Positions 24,878-33,083 are shown, numbered from the stretch's first letter. The stretch is DNA of 64,000 nt from Polyangium mundeleinium (GCF_028369105.1 NZ_JAQNDO010000001.1:8960501-9024500), one strand, 5' to 3'. Numbers and translations: made by a program. Notes: a model not told the origin generated them from the sequence alone.

Positions 24878-25178
24878 CTCTGCCAGTCGTCGTGCACCGA
24901 GGGGGTCGCCACGTGTCGACCTCTGCCAGTCGTCGTGCACCGAGCGGGTCGCCACGTGTCGACCTCTGCCGGTCGTCGTGCACCGAGGGGGTCGCCACGT
25001 GTCGACCCCTGCCGGTCGTCGTACACCGAGCGGGTCGCCACGTGTCGACCTCTGCCGGTCGTCGTGCACCGAGGGGGTCGCCGCGTGTCGACCCCTGCCG
25101 GTCGTCGTGCACCGAGGGGGTCGCCACGTGTCGACCTCTGCCGGTCGTCGTGTACCGAGGGGGGCGTCACGTGTCGAC
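24878..25178. repeat. Seven tandem copies of a 43-bp unit
   Basis: Seven direct repeats of exactly 43 bp fill 301 bp. Unit starts are 24878, 24921, 24964, 25007, 25050, 25093 and 25136. Each unit begins CTCTGCC or CCCTGCC and contains GTCGTCGTGCACCGAG, and six of the seven carry GTCGCC before the CACGTG or CGCGTG and GTCGAC end. Variation is confined to a few positions (for example A/G at 8, G/C at 25). Because 43 is not a multiple of three, reading frame rotates through the array, so it is not a protein repeat. Its role is unknown. Confidence 0.9.
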
Positions 25179-25384
25179 CCCTTCGGGAGAGGCGGCTCCA
25201 GGACCCTCCTGGTTCGGCCACGAACTTCGTCACGCCTCGCTGGCTCGCTGGCCTCGGCTGATCTTGCTCGAGGCCGGATGTCCGTCATTGCTCGACGTCG
25301 CGCGCGGCGAACTCCGCCGCCGCACGCTCGATCTCCGAGCGCGTCGAGGCCACGTCGTACGCCGCAGGCACCTGGGAGAGTGCC

Positions 25385-25707
25385 GCGCCCTCCGCACCTT
25401 CGAGGGGCATGCGTCTGCGGTGCAAAGTGTCGCATTTGCCCCGGATGGCAAGACGCTCGCATCCGGTTCGTACGACAATACGGTCAGGCTATGGGACGTC
25501 GCCACCGCCCAATGCCTCGCCATTCTCCTCGCCACCCGCGAAGGCTGGGTCGCTTTCACCCCCGACGGCCGCTACAAGCTCGGCGGCGACATCGGCGGCT
25601 CCTTCTGGCACGTCGCCGGCCTCTGCCGATTCGACCCCGGCGAGCTCGACGAATACCTCCATCTCCGCCTCCCCGACGACGCGCCCTTCCTCCCCGTCAC
25701 CCCCTGA
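25385..25707 (+). pseudogene. C-terminal remnant of a WD40-repeat protein
   Basis: The frame contains one clear WD40 blade, TFEGHASAVQSVAFAPDGKT followed by LASGSYDNTVRLWDVATAQC, then the characteristic end of such proteins (FTPDGRYKLGGDIGGSFWHV, FDPGELDEYLHLRLPDDAPF) and the stop at 25705-25707. In the same frame upstream are only low-complexity codons and the 43-bp repeats. There is no start. WD40 repeats are common C-terminal parts of CHAT or caspase-type effectors, so this may be the other end of the gene represented at 24150-24509. The final part ends three bases before the stop codon of the convergent protease gene. Confidence 0.65.
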
Positions 25708-25710
25708 CGC

Positions 25711-27411
25711 TCACACCTTCGTGAGCGCCGCCCGGCCCGCCTCCACGAAGACCTCCACCCAGCGCTCGACCTCGTCGCGCGTGACGCCATGACGCAAAGC
25801 CATCGTCGTCGCCGTCCCCGTGCCCCGAAGCACCGCAAGGACGGCCTCCTCCCTGCGAAGGCTCTCCTCGCTGCTCCCCGATCCCGCTCCACGTGGCGCC
25901 CCCCGCTGAATGCCCGCCGGGCATCGCCCGATGGGGAGCCGCGCGGCCGGGTCTCCGAGGAGCACGTAGGCCGAAAGATCCTGTCGTTGCATCCAGAGGT
26001 TGGCACGACGCACCTTGCTCGCCAGATCCTCCACGAAAGCAGAGGAAAGGCTCGCCCGATGAGCGCGCTCCTCGTAGGAGATCGTCAGCTCCGTGCTCAC
26101 GGAACGAAAAAACCGCGCAAGCTCGTGGTGCGCGACGCCGAACCGATGCCCGTGCACGAAGGCCTGGAGAATCCCCTGGAAACGCTCGGCGCGGCTCCGC
26201 GGGACGAGGCCTCCTCCATCGACGTCGTAATCGAGAAAGCTCCAGGTCCACGCGAGATCCACGTGCCCGACCACGCCGAGCGGCCCCTCGGGGTTCGCGA
26301 GCGCGGCCTGCGGCAACGCTGCGACAAACGGCGGATCGCCTCCCCGGGGCAATGCGGCGAGCGCCTCGTCTGCGGCGTCTCCCACGACACCGAGCTCGTG
26401 GAGCCTGGTGAGCCAAGGTAAATACGCGCTGCGCAAAGGCGTGCCCGCACCATAACAAGCGAACAGGAACCACACGCCGCCCGGCAAAAATGGGCCGTGG
26501 GAGATGTCGTTCGCCGTGAGGAGGTCCCCCGCGCGACCGAGGACCAGCGCGCCCTGGTGGGCGTGTTGCTCCTCGCGCGATCGCCATCCCGCCCTCGGGA
26601 TCCCCGCACCGTGGCTCATGGTGAAGAGCATTCCGGCGCGCGTGCGTGCCGCCTCGCGAAGCAAAACACCGGCGGCGCTCGTCAGGTCGAGCGCCGTGCC
26701 CATGGGATCCGTCGGGATCTCGACGATTCCATCGGCGTCGAACGTGCCCGCGGCCTGGCCCTGCCGCGCAATGTCGAGGCTGGGCTGCACGAGGTAACGA
26801 TGGCCCTCCTGCATCGCCCGCGTGCCGTCCAGCACCGCATGATAAAGGGCCCGCGCGCGCGGCGCCTCCACGGCGTTCGCCCAGCGGAGCGCTTTTTCGA
26901 CGTAGGCCTCGTATCCGCGGTCCTCCCCGAACGCGAGTCGACCGACGAACGTCTCGCCGCCGAGCATCTGTTGGAGGTCCCAGGAAATGAGCTCGGGGCC
27001 TCCGAGCAGGGCGAGATAACGAGGCCGCGCCGCCTCGCGCCGCCCGACGGCCTCGCGATACTCTTTTTGGATCCAGGCCGCGGCGGCGACGGGATCCATT
27101 CCGGGATCGACGCGGTACACGAGCGCGTCCTCCCCTTGCTCTTCCTCGCGTTTTTTCCGCAGCGGCGCAACCAGCGAAAGCAAACGATCACCGGCGGAGC
27201 CCTTGGGCGCGACCAGGGCCCAGCGTTGCTCGGGGAGCGCGTCCGCCGGAGCGTCGACGTTGGCCAGGCGTTCTGAGGCCTCGGGCGGCGCGTCCTGCGC
27301 AGGCGCGTCGAGCGTCGCCGCGAGCGGGAGGCCTTCGTCGAGGAGGGGGCGGTGATCGTCAGCGTGGGCGAGGAAGAGCTGAATATCGGTCAAGGGGCCC
27401 TCGAATCGCAA
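25711..27411 (-). CDS. Caspase-fold (clan CD-like) protease with C-terminal helix-turn-helix
   Basis: The 566-residue product has the His/Cys dyad layout of caspase-fold proteases: MLFTMSHGAGIPRAGW near residue 265 and VWFLFACYGAGTPLRSAY near 318, each after a hydrophobic strand. The N-terminal 130 residues are an unrecognised region. Residues 520-566 (LRGTGTATTMALRHGVTRDE) form a helix-turn-helix like those at the C-terminus of conflict-system effectors. The only possible start upstream of an in-frame stop is the TTG at 27411. It lies 92 bases downstream of the lipoprotein gene that has a sigma-54 promoter, so the two may be one operon. Alternative reading: a CHAT or C25-type peptidase. Substrate unknown. 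Confidence 0.75.
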   Translation of the reverse strand: MRFEGPLTDIQLFLAHADDHRPLLDEGLPLAATLDAPAQDAPPEASERLANVDAPADALPEQRWALVAPKGSAGDRLLSLVAPLRKKREEEQGEDALVYRVDPGMDPVAAAAWIQKEYREAVGRREAARPRYLALLGGPELISWDLQQMLGGETFVGRLAFGEDRGYEAYVEKALRWANAVEAPRARALYHAVLDGTRAMQEGHRYLVQPSLDIARQGQAAGTFDADGIVEIPTDPMGTALDLTSAAGVLLREAARTRAGMLFTMSHGAGIPRAGWRSREEQHAHQGALVLGRAGDLLTANDISHGPFLPGGVWFLFACYGAGTPLRSAYLPWLTRLHELGVVGDAADEALAALPRGGDPPFVAALPQAALANPEGPLGVVGHVDLAWTWSFLDYDVDGGGLVPRSRAERFQGILQAFVHGHRFGVAHHELARFFRSVSTELTISYEERAHRASLSSAFVEDLASKVRRANLWMQRQDLSAYVLLGDPAARLPIGRCPAGIQRGAPRGAGSGSSEESLRREEAVLAVLRGTGTATTMALRHGVTRDEVERWVEVFVEAGRAALTKV

Positions 27412-27503
27412 TCCATCGTCGTCGAGTCAAGCGGAGCGCGCAACCCTCTTGGTGGCTTGCGTGCACGCTCGGAGCGCGCGAGGGCCCCGATGGGGTCGTT
27501 CCG

Positions 27504-28274
27504 TCAGCCGCAGGAGCCGCTCCAGGACGACATGATGCCCGGAGGCGAGACGGACGCCGCGGACGAGCAGCTCGCGCCGTAGGTGCCGCTCTTCGTCACG
27601 CCATAGGTCCACGGCGTCGAGCAGACGACGCGCGACGACGCATAGACCGGGGAGCAGCCGAAGTTCGTGCACGCCTGCGCCGAGATCGTGAACGTCTCGC
27701 AGCCGCCGATGCACGAGACCTGCGCGAGCGCGGCCGCGCCGGAGTACCCCGAGACGGACGAGCTCGGGCCGGTATAAAAACCGATGTCACACGAGACCGT
27801 CAAATTCGCACTGCCCGGCGCCGCCGCGATGTTTTTCGCGGTCTCCTGGAGGTTCGCGAGCTGCGCCTTTCGCTGCGCGATCGCGTCGTTCACGGCCGGC
27901 TCTTCCTCCGCCTGCGAGGCGCTCCGCGCCTGGAGCTCGGAGAGCTCCTTTTCGGCTTGCTCGATCGCCCACTTGTGCCCCTCGGCGCCGACGACGATAC
28001 GATTCGCGCCTTCCTGCTCCCCGTTCTCCCATACGCCCGGAGCGAGCTCTTTCCACGCCGCGTTGGGCACGAGCGAGAGGGACTCGCCCTCCCCCCTGCG
28101 CTCGAGCTTCATTTCACTCTGCGCGGGGATGCCCATCGCCCCGCTCTCGTCGATGAGCGCCTCCTCGACGCCCTCGGGCTCCGGAGAGGCCATACATCCG
28201 GCCATCACGGCGCTGCCAGCCATCAAAGCCGCCGAAACGAAACGAAACACAAAGATCGAATTTGCATTGTTCAT
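27504..28274 (-). CDS. Lipoprotein with coiled coil, downstream of a sigma-54 promoter
   Basis: I chose the ATG at 28274 because GAGGAG lies upstream and a lipoprotein signal follows (MNNANSIFVFRFVSAALMAG; lipobox MAGC). The 256-residue product has a Trp-rich N-terminal part, a coiled coil (about residues 105-150; AIEQAEKELSELQARSASQA) and a C-terminal domain rich in Cys, Ser and Gly (NLTVSCDIGFYTGPSSSVSG and several C-x-x-C-like pairs) that may be disulphide-bonded. The family is unknown. A perfect -24/-12 element lies about 70 bases upstream. Confidence 0.82.
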   Translation of the reverse strand: MNNANSIFVFRFVSAALMAGSAVMAGCMASPEPEGVEEALIDESGAMGIPAQSEMKLERRGEGESLSLVPNAAWKELAPGVWENGEQEGANRIVVGAEGHKWAIEQAEKELSELQARSASQAEEEPAVNDAIAQRKAQLANLQETAKNIAAAPGSANLTVSCDIGFYTGPSSSVSGYSGAAALAQVSCIGGCETFTISAQACTNFGCSPVYASSRVVCSTPWTYGVTKSGTYGASCSSAASVSPPGIMSSWSGSCG

Positions 28275-28340
28275 GGCGATGCTCCTCGCGTTTGGCATGA
28301 AGGGCCGCTCGTCCTTCGTCGCGGCCTCTGTCCCTCCTAT

Positions 28341-28358
28341 CTGCAGCGACCGTGCCAG
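28341..28358 (-). promoter_or_regulatory. Sigma-54 (-24/-12) promoter
   Basis: Read on the minus strand the sequence is TGGCACGGTCGCTGCAG. It matches the consensus TGGCACG-N4-TTGC(A/T) with the GG and GC doublets separated by exactly 10 bases. The GC is complementary to plus-strand 28343-28344. The lipoprotein ATG at 28274 is about 70 bases downstream. The core is nearly identical to the promoters at 30368 and 33084. Confidence 0.85.
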
Positions 28359-28400
28359 GTCTTCCGTGCACCCCGCCCCCCTCTTTTCGTGCAAGCGAAG

Positions 28401-28468
28401 GACGTCACGCCCGCGCGCTGACGCGTCGGCCGCGCGATTCGCCGTGTGCCGAAGGAATTGACGCGTCA
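28401..28468. promoter_or_regulatory. Palindromic enhancer-like sites upstream of the lipoprotein promoter
   Basis: TGACGCGTCA is a perfect palindrome at 28459-28468, TGACGCGTCG lies at 28419-28428, and a related GACGTCACG lies at 28401-28409. They sit 45-110 bp upstream of the -24 element and next to the end of the sigma-54 activator gene, which is where enhancer sites for such an activator should be. Binding is inferred. Confidence 0.65.
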
Positions 28469-28496
28469 GCGACGAGGAAGCCGGCGTCCTCGACGT

Positions 28497-30155
28497 TCAG
28501 GCGAGGCCGAGCTCGCGCACGCGGCGCAAGAGCGCCTTCTCGGAGACCTCGAGCTGCTCGGCCATCCGCGCGAGATCGCCTCCGAGCTCACGGTGGCATT
28601 GCGTGATCTCCTGCGCCGTGAGGGCCCCCGCGGTGCGACACCCGGGGAACCGCTCGATGAGCAGGTACGTGGATGCCCTTGAAATGCGGAGCTTCTCCGC
28701 GCTGGCGGCGAGATCCCAGCGACACATACGCAAAACTTCGCGGAACTCGGCCTCGGTGACGTCAGCGGGCTTTCGTCGACCGGCGCCGCGAGCGGCGGCG
28801 GCCGGCGGCGAATCAGCCGTGGGTTCTTTCGGAGGATCGGGTGGCGCCGACGCGATGGGCCGCGGACTCTCCGGCTCTCGCGCAGGTGGCTTCACGAGCA
28901 GCCGCTCGACGGCGGGCGTCATCTCCGCGCGATTGCGCCCGCGATTGGCGATGACGATCTGGCGAACGACGTTCCGGAGTTGCCGCACGTTGCCCGGCCA
29001 GTCGTAGTCGGCAAGGCGCGCGACGAGGGACGCGGGGAACCACGGCTTCGCGTCGCCGGCCGGGGGCGCGAGGCGCTGCGGTTCGCCGATCTGCGTGAGC
29101 TCCTCGCGCAAGAACCGCACGAGCAGCCGCCCGATGTCGTCCCGACGCTCGCGCAGCGGCGGAATCCATATCTCGTACGCCGCGAGCCGGTTGAGCAGCG
29201 GCGCGCGAAACGACCCCGTCGCGACCTTCCCTTCCAGGTCCGCGTCCGTCGCGGCGACGACGCGCACGTCGATTTTGCGGAGCTGCGGGGAGCCCACGGT
29301 CTGGATTTCGCCCGTCTCGAGCGTACGCAGCAGCACGACCTGAAGCTCGACCGGGGCCTCGCCGATCTCGTCGAGGAAAAGCGTGCCGCCGTGCGCTTGC
29401 TCGAAATACCCGACTTGACGCTTGATCGATCCCGTGTATGCGCCCTTTTCCGCGCCGAAGAGCTCGGACACGGCGAGCGACGGCGCAATCGCGCCGAGGT
29501 TGACCGCGAGGAACGGTTTGTCGCGGCGCGTGCTCGACCGGTGGATCGCGCGGGCGACGAGCTCCTTGCCGCTGCCGGTCTCGCCGCGGAGCAGGACGGG
29601 CAGGTCGAGATCGGCGACGCTGCGGATGTCCCATAACACGCGATGGAGGCCGTCGCTCGCGCCGACGAGCTCGCGAGCCTCATCGCCCTGGCCTCCGTCG
29701 AGGACGCCTTCGAGCGTGCCCACATGATGTGCGAGAAGGACAATCCGGTGGCCAAACTCGATCACGACGCCGCGAGCGAGCTCCTTGGCGGAGAGCACCG
29801 CGCTCCCTCGGACGAGCTGGCCGCGCAGGGTCACCGCGGTGCCGCTGTCGCCGATATCGATGCGCACGCCGCCGTCGGAGGTGCCGGTGAGGTGGATGGG
29901 TTTGCGGCTGAGATAGTCGTCGCCGAGGGGCTTGCCGTCGCTGGCGCCGGGAGGAGCGAACGCGGGCGCGTTGCGGGAGAGGGCGAAGGGTCGATCGGGA
30001 GCGCTGTCGACGAGGACGCGATCCCCCACGCGGTCGAGGACCGGGTGGTAGAGGATCGTCAGCGAAAGCGTCGGATGGTCGTCGCCGGATGCGGTGGCGG
30101 TCCCGCGGCCCCCGAGGGTGGTGCGGCTGAATCCGGTTATCCTGCCGGTCGGCAT
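28497..30155 (-). CDS. FHA-type sigma-54-dependent transcriptional activator
   Basis: The protein opens sigma-54 promoters by ATP hydrolysis. I chose the ATG at 30155 (552 residues) because upstream residues are unlike the family. Residues about 20-160 look like an FHA (phospho-Thr-binding) domain, with FALSRNAPAF and a following beta-sandwich, though it is divergent. The AAA+ domain has Walker A GETGSGKE (191-198), the sigma-54-contact loop as GAYTGS (238-243, in place of GAFTGA) and Walker B GGTLFLDEIGE (256-266). The C-terminus carries two consecutive Fis-type helix-turn-helix units (about 465-510 and 515-552), and usually there is one. It lies between palindromic sites and promoters it probably controls. 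The FHA partner kinase may be the protein at 33851. Confidence 0.9.
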   Translation of the reverse strand: MPTGRITGFSRTTLGGRGTATASGDDHPTLSLTILYHPVLDRVGDRVLVDSAPDRPFALSRNAPAFAPPGASDGKPLGDDYLSRKPIHLTGTSDGGVRIDIGDSGTAVTLRGQLVRGSAVLSAKELARGVVIEFGHRIVLLAHHVGTLEGVLDGGQGDEARELVGASDGLHRVLWDIRSVADLDLPVLLRGETGSGKELVARAIHRSSTRRDKPFLAVNLGAIAPSLAVSELFGAEKGAYTGSIKRQVGYFEQAHGGTLFLDEIGEAPVELQVVLLRTLETGEIQTVGSPQLRKIDVRVVAATDADLEGKVATGSFRAPLLNRLAAYEIWIPPLRERRDDIGRLLVRFLREELTQIGEPQRLAPPAGDAKPWFPASLVARLADYDWPGNVRQLRNVVRQIVIANRGRNRAEMTPAVERLLVKPPAREPESPRPIASAPPDPPKEPTADSPPAAAARGAGRRKPADVTEAEFREVLRMCRWDLAASAEKLRISRASTYLLIERFPGCRTAGALTAQEITQCHRELGGDLARMAEQLEVSEKALLRRVRELGLA

Positions 30156-30258
30156 ATATCGGCGATGGTAGGACGGGGGGGTGTGGCGGGGCAAGGGGGA
30201 AGCGAGCAAAGGCTCCGGAATCGAGGCGAAGGGGAACAGCCAGCGAGCACGAGCGGGC

Positions 30259-30312
30259 TGACGCGTCAACCCGCCGTCGCGACGTCAGCCCCGTCCACGG
30301 ACACGTCAGCCC
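30259..30312. promoter_or_regulatory. Palindromic enhancer-like sites between the sigma-54 activator gene and a lipoprotein gene
   Basis: TGACGCGTCA is a perfect palindrome at 30259-30268. Two further half-site-like copies follow: GCGACGTCAGCC (30279-30290) and ACACGTCAGCCC (30301-30312). The group lies 58-112 bp upstream of the -24 GG at 30370-30371 and about 100 bp 5' of the activator ATG, so it could serve both genes. Confidence 0.65.
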
Positions 30313-30367
30313 AATCCGTGGACGAACGTTCCTCGCGCGGCGGGGCTCGAAAAACGTCGCGGCCTGG

Positions 30368-30385
30368 CAGGCACGGAAGCTGCTT
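30368..30385 (+). promoter_or_regulatory. Sigma-54 (-24/-12) promoter
   Basis: The sequence AGGCACGGAAGCTGCTTTT has the GG (30370-30371) and GC (30382-30383) doublets 10 bases apart, with GGCACG and CTGCTT flanking. It matches TGGCACG-N4-TTGC(A/T) except at the first and one other base. The downstream lipoprotein ATG is at 30430, 47 bases beyond the -12 GC. Confidence 0.8.
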
Positions 30386-30429
30386 TTGGGGGATGCGACA
30401 AGGTCACCCCCCGTTCTTCGAGAGGTTTT

Positions 30430-30933
30430 ATGCTCCGCGACATTCGGACCCCCAGGATGCTCCTCTGTGCCCCCTTCGCAGCGCTCGTGATGGGCTGCAG
30501 CACGACCGCCACCATTTCTCGGATCAACGAGCCCGACATCGAGGGGAAGATCATCTCGGCCGACGACGGTATCCTCATGGTCGAGACGCGCGCCGGACAC
30601 GACTCGATTCCGCTCCTGAGCGTCACGGACATCGACCATCCCGGGAACGTGGCGGCGACCATCGGCACCCTGCTCACCGGATATGGTGTCGCGAATATCA
30701 TCGTCGGGGCACCGGACTGCGAAAGGGGAGGCGCCGCCTATTGCCTTGGTGTCTTCCTGCCGGCGACGATCGGCCTCCCGCTGATGATCTGGGGCTTCAC
30801 GACGTGGGGCAAATCCCAATACGCCGCGACCCCGCGCTCGCCGCGCAGCGACGTGAGCTTCACCGTGCTGCCGGCGGCGTCGTTCGAGAAAAAGAACACG
30901 TTTCTGGGGGCGAACGCGACGGTCTCCTTCTGA
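30430..30933 (+). CDS. Small lipoprotein with a hydrophobic segment
   Basis: The ATG at 30430 opens a lipoprotein signal (MLRDIRTPRMLLCAPFAALV with lipobox VMGC). The mature part has a beta-rich region (residues 25-80; ISRINEPDIEGKIISADDGI), a Gly/Ile-rich hydrophobic stretch with two hydrophobic runs (VAATIGTLLTGYGVANIIVG and LGVFLPATIGLPLMIWGFTT) that could insert in a membrane, and a polar tail. The product is 167 residues. The family is unknown. It is driven by the sigma-54 promoter at 30368 (inference from position). Confidence 0.78.
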   Translation: MLRDIRTPRMLLCAPFAALVMGCSTTATISRINEPDIEGKIISADDGILMVETRAGHDSIPLLSVTDIDHPGNVAATIGTLLTGYGVANIIVGAPDCERGGAAYCLGVFLPATIGLPLMIWGFTTWGKSQYAATPRSPRSDVSFTVLPAASFEKKNTFLGANATVSF

Positions 30934-30942
30934 ACCGCATCC

Positions 30943-32925
30943 TCAGGGCCGGCCCGCGGCCTTGACGATCTTCACCATCACCACCGTCGCCGTCCACCGC
31001 TCCGCGGGCTCTTCCTCGTCCGGCACCATCTCCCTCCGCGTCACGCCCATCGCCTCCGCGAACGACTCCTTCACCTGCAAGGAGCGCAGATCCACCTCGG
31101 GTGACGTCGTCCCCACGACGACGAGCCGCTCGACATTGGATGCCCGTCCCGCCGACACCCTGCACGGAAATGCCCGGCCGAGATGCCCTCGCAGCCAGAA
31201 CGTCTGCCGCCGCCAGGGCGCGATCTCGAGCTGCGTTGGTCCGAGGATCTCCACCCTGCCGCTCGCAGAGCAGTTGATCACCTGCGCAAAGATGGGCGCA
31301 GACGAACGATTCTCCACGGAAAAACATACCGGCTGGCCATCGACGAGCCGATATCGATACCGGTGTTCGGGATCGGGCTCGGCCTCGGGGAGCGGCGGGT
31401 CGGCGAGCTCCTCGGGGACGAGCACCCCAGCGTTGCGCGCGTCGAGCACCCGCATGCGCAGGACGCCCGGCCCATCGAGGCATCGCCGCGCGAGGCGGAG
31501 CGGCAGGTTGTAGCGCGCGTAATGCAAGAGGCCCTGGAGGAGCGCCCTTCGCTCCTCCCCCGACACCCACGCGAGCGGGGCTTCCCCCGCGGATCCGGTC
31601 ACGCCAAATCCGAACACCGCATCGCCGATCCACCGTCGCCCGTCGGGCGAACGCCCCACGAAAACCTCCACGTCACGCTCTCCGTGCTCGGAGGCAGGCA
31701 CGACCTCGAACGGCCCCTCCGCCGAAAGCCACCGCGCGAGCTCGGCGTCGAACGGATCGAGACCCACGAGCAGGACATCCGTCTTCCCGGGTTGGACGAG
31801 CCGACCTCGCGCCCCCTCGCCGAGGTGAAATGCGCTTCCCACGGGCAACGCCGTGGCATACGAAGGCGTCGCGCTCTCGACACGCAGGAGCCCGCGCCTC
31901 GCGCCGAGGTCCTCGGGAGAATGCAGCGGCGGGAAAAACGCCGGGCTCGGCCCATAGACCGCAACCGTGGCCCCCGGCCCGAGCCCGACCCGCGAGCCCG
32001 CATGAATCCGAACCTTGCCGTCGAGCTCGCGGATCGAATACCCGGGATCCTGCTGACGGAAAGGCCCGCCGAACAGATGCCTCTCGTTCCGCCCCACGAG
32101 GCACGGGTGCTGGGTCGGAAACTGGGACGTGACGCGCCCGCGGAGGGCCTGCCAGACATCCGCCCATCGCAGGGCCTGCAGCCTCTCGTCGGGCTCTCGG
32201 GCGAGCAGGTCGAGGAGCGCCCCCGTGAACGCGCCGTGGCGATGGCCGCGGGCATCACGCCCCTCGTGGGCGGGCTCGCTCGATTGCGCGGACGCGACGA
32301 CCAGGAATCCGGGGTCCGAAGGATCAAACGACGAGAGGAGCCCCGCATCGAGCTCTCCCCCGCCACGCAAGGCCACGGGGGAGAGCATGTCGGGACCGTC
32401 GACAGAGCAGAAACGAACGGCGCTGTCCTCTGCACGCCCAAGGGAGCGCGTCGCGCCCGCCGAGCAGCAGCAATCCAGGACGACCGTGAGATCCTCGGTG
32501 CGCGCCGCGATACGGCGGAGCAATGCGTTGATCTCGTGGTCGAAAAGCAAGTCCCCGCCCGCGAGCGCATCCACCGGCACGAGCGCCTCGCGCGTGGTGC
32601 GCGTGCCACGCGGCAACGTCTGCGTGCCGTGCCCCGAGTAATGGATGAACACCCGATCGCCCGCTCGAACCTGATCCCCCGCGAGCGCCTCCAGCGCCGC
32701 GCGGAGCCGCTCGGCCGTGGGGCGGTCCTCCGGCACGCGGGATCGCCGCGACAACCGCGGGTGGGGCGCGACGAGCTTCGTGATCGCCTCGGCCGGTACA
32801 GCGAGCCGATCGAGGAAAACAGCTTCCATCGCGTCGACATCATTGGCGCAGCCGTGGAGGGGCTCGACCCGCGCATAGGCGTCGATTCCCACCAGCAGGA
32901 CATGGGAGCGAGGAGGAGGGTTCAT
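30943..32925 (-). CDS. Metacaspase-type cysteine protease (peptidase C14 family)
   Basis: The N-terminal 260 residues are a caspase fold. The catalytic His is in YSGHGTQ (His 99) and the Cys is in DCCCSAGATRS (Cys 152-154), each following a beta-strand (VFIHYSGHG and LTVVLDCCCSAG). Residues 260-660 hold several strand-rich domains; YSIRELDGKVRIHAGSRVGL suggests a DUF4384 or propeller-like module, but this is not certain. The 660-residue size fits long metacaspases. It reads away from the 33169 gene, and its 3' end is 10 bases from the end of the lipoprotein gene at 30430-30933. Prokaryotic metacaspases are Arg/Lys-specific and often act in cell death or stress. Its target here is unknown. Confidence 0.85.
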   Translation of the reverse strand: MNPPPRSHVLLVGIDAYARVEPLHGCANDVDAMEAVFLDRLAVPAEAITKLVAPHPRLSRRSRVPEDRPTAERLRAALEALAGDQVRAGDRVFIHYSGHGTQTLPRGTRTTREALVPVDALAGGDLLFDHEINALLRRIAARTEDLTVVLDCCCSAGATRSLGRAEDSAVRFCSVDGPDMLSPVALRGGGELDAGLLSSFDPSDPGFLVVASAQSSEPAHEGRDARGHRHGAFTGALLDLLAREPDERLQALRWADVWQALRGRVTSQFPTQHPCLVGRNERHLFGGPFRQQDPGYSIRELDGKVRIHAGSRVGLGPGATVAVYGPSPAFFPPLHSPEDLGARRGLLRVESATPSYATALPVGSAFHLGEGARGRLVQPGKTDVLLVGLDPFDAELARWLSAEGPFEVVPASEHGERDVEVFVGRSPDGRRWIGDAVFGFGVTGSAGEAPLAWVSGEERRALLQGLLHYARYNLPLRLARRCLDGPGVLRMRVLDARNAGVLVPEELADPPLPEAEPDPEHRYRYRLVDGQPVCFSVENRSSAPIFAQVINCSASGRVEILGPTQLEIAPWRRQTFWLRGHLGRAFPCRVSAGRASNVERLVVVGTTSPEVDLRSLQVKESFAEAMGVTRREMVPDEEEPAERWTATVVMVKIVKAAGRP

Positions 32926-33005
32926 CCTGCATCCATGGGACCAGAAACCACGTCCTTCGTAAAGGACGCCCGAGCGCTTCGGATGGACCGTCGGATGACA
33001 GACAC

Positions 33006-33050
33006 CTGACGCGCGCCCGCGTCACTGACGCGCGCTGACGCGTCAGTGAC
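33006..33050. promoter_or_regulatory. Clustered palindromic enhancer-like sites upstream of the 33169 gene
   Basis: TGACGCGTCA is perfect at 33036-33045, and two further TGACGCGCG copies lie at 33007-33015 and 33026-33034. Together they make a 30-base near-palindrome (33021-33050). This is the densest set of these sites in the window and lies 36-80 bp upstream of the -24 element at 33084. The metacaspase gene starts on the other side, so both could be controlled. Confidence 0.65.
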
Positions 33051-33083
33051 GGACCAGGGGCCCCGTGTTCCCTGGTGACAGGG

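Noticed and set aside
24738-25462. Long frames on both strands across the 43-bp repeats
   Set aside because: All frames stay open because the repeat unit lacks stop codons. The products are pure repeats of Arg/Gly/Val/Thr and change frame with each unit, so they are not genes.
32923-32945. GG-N10-GC match upstream of the metacaspase gene on the minus strand
   Set aside because: It lies too close to the ATG, so its start point would fall inside the gene, and its consensus match is weak compared with the three promoters reported.
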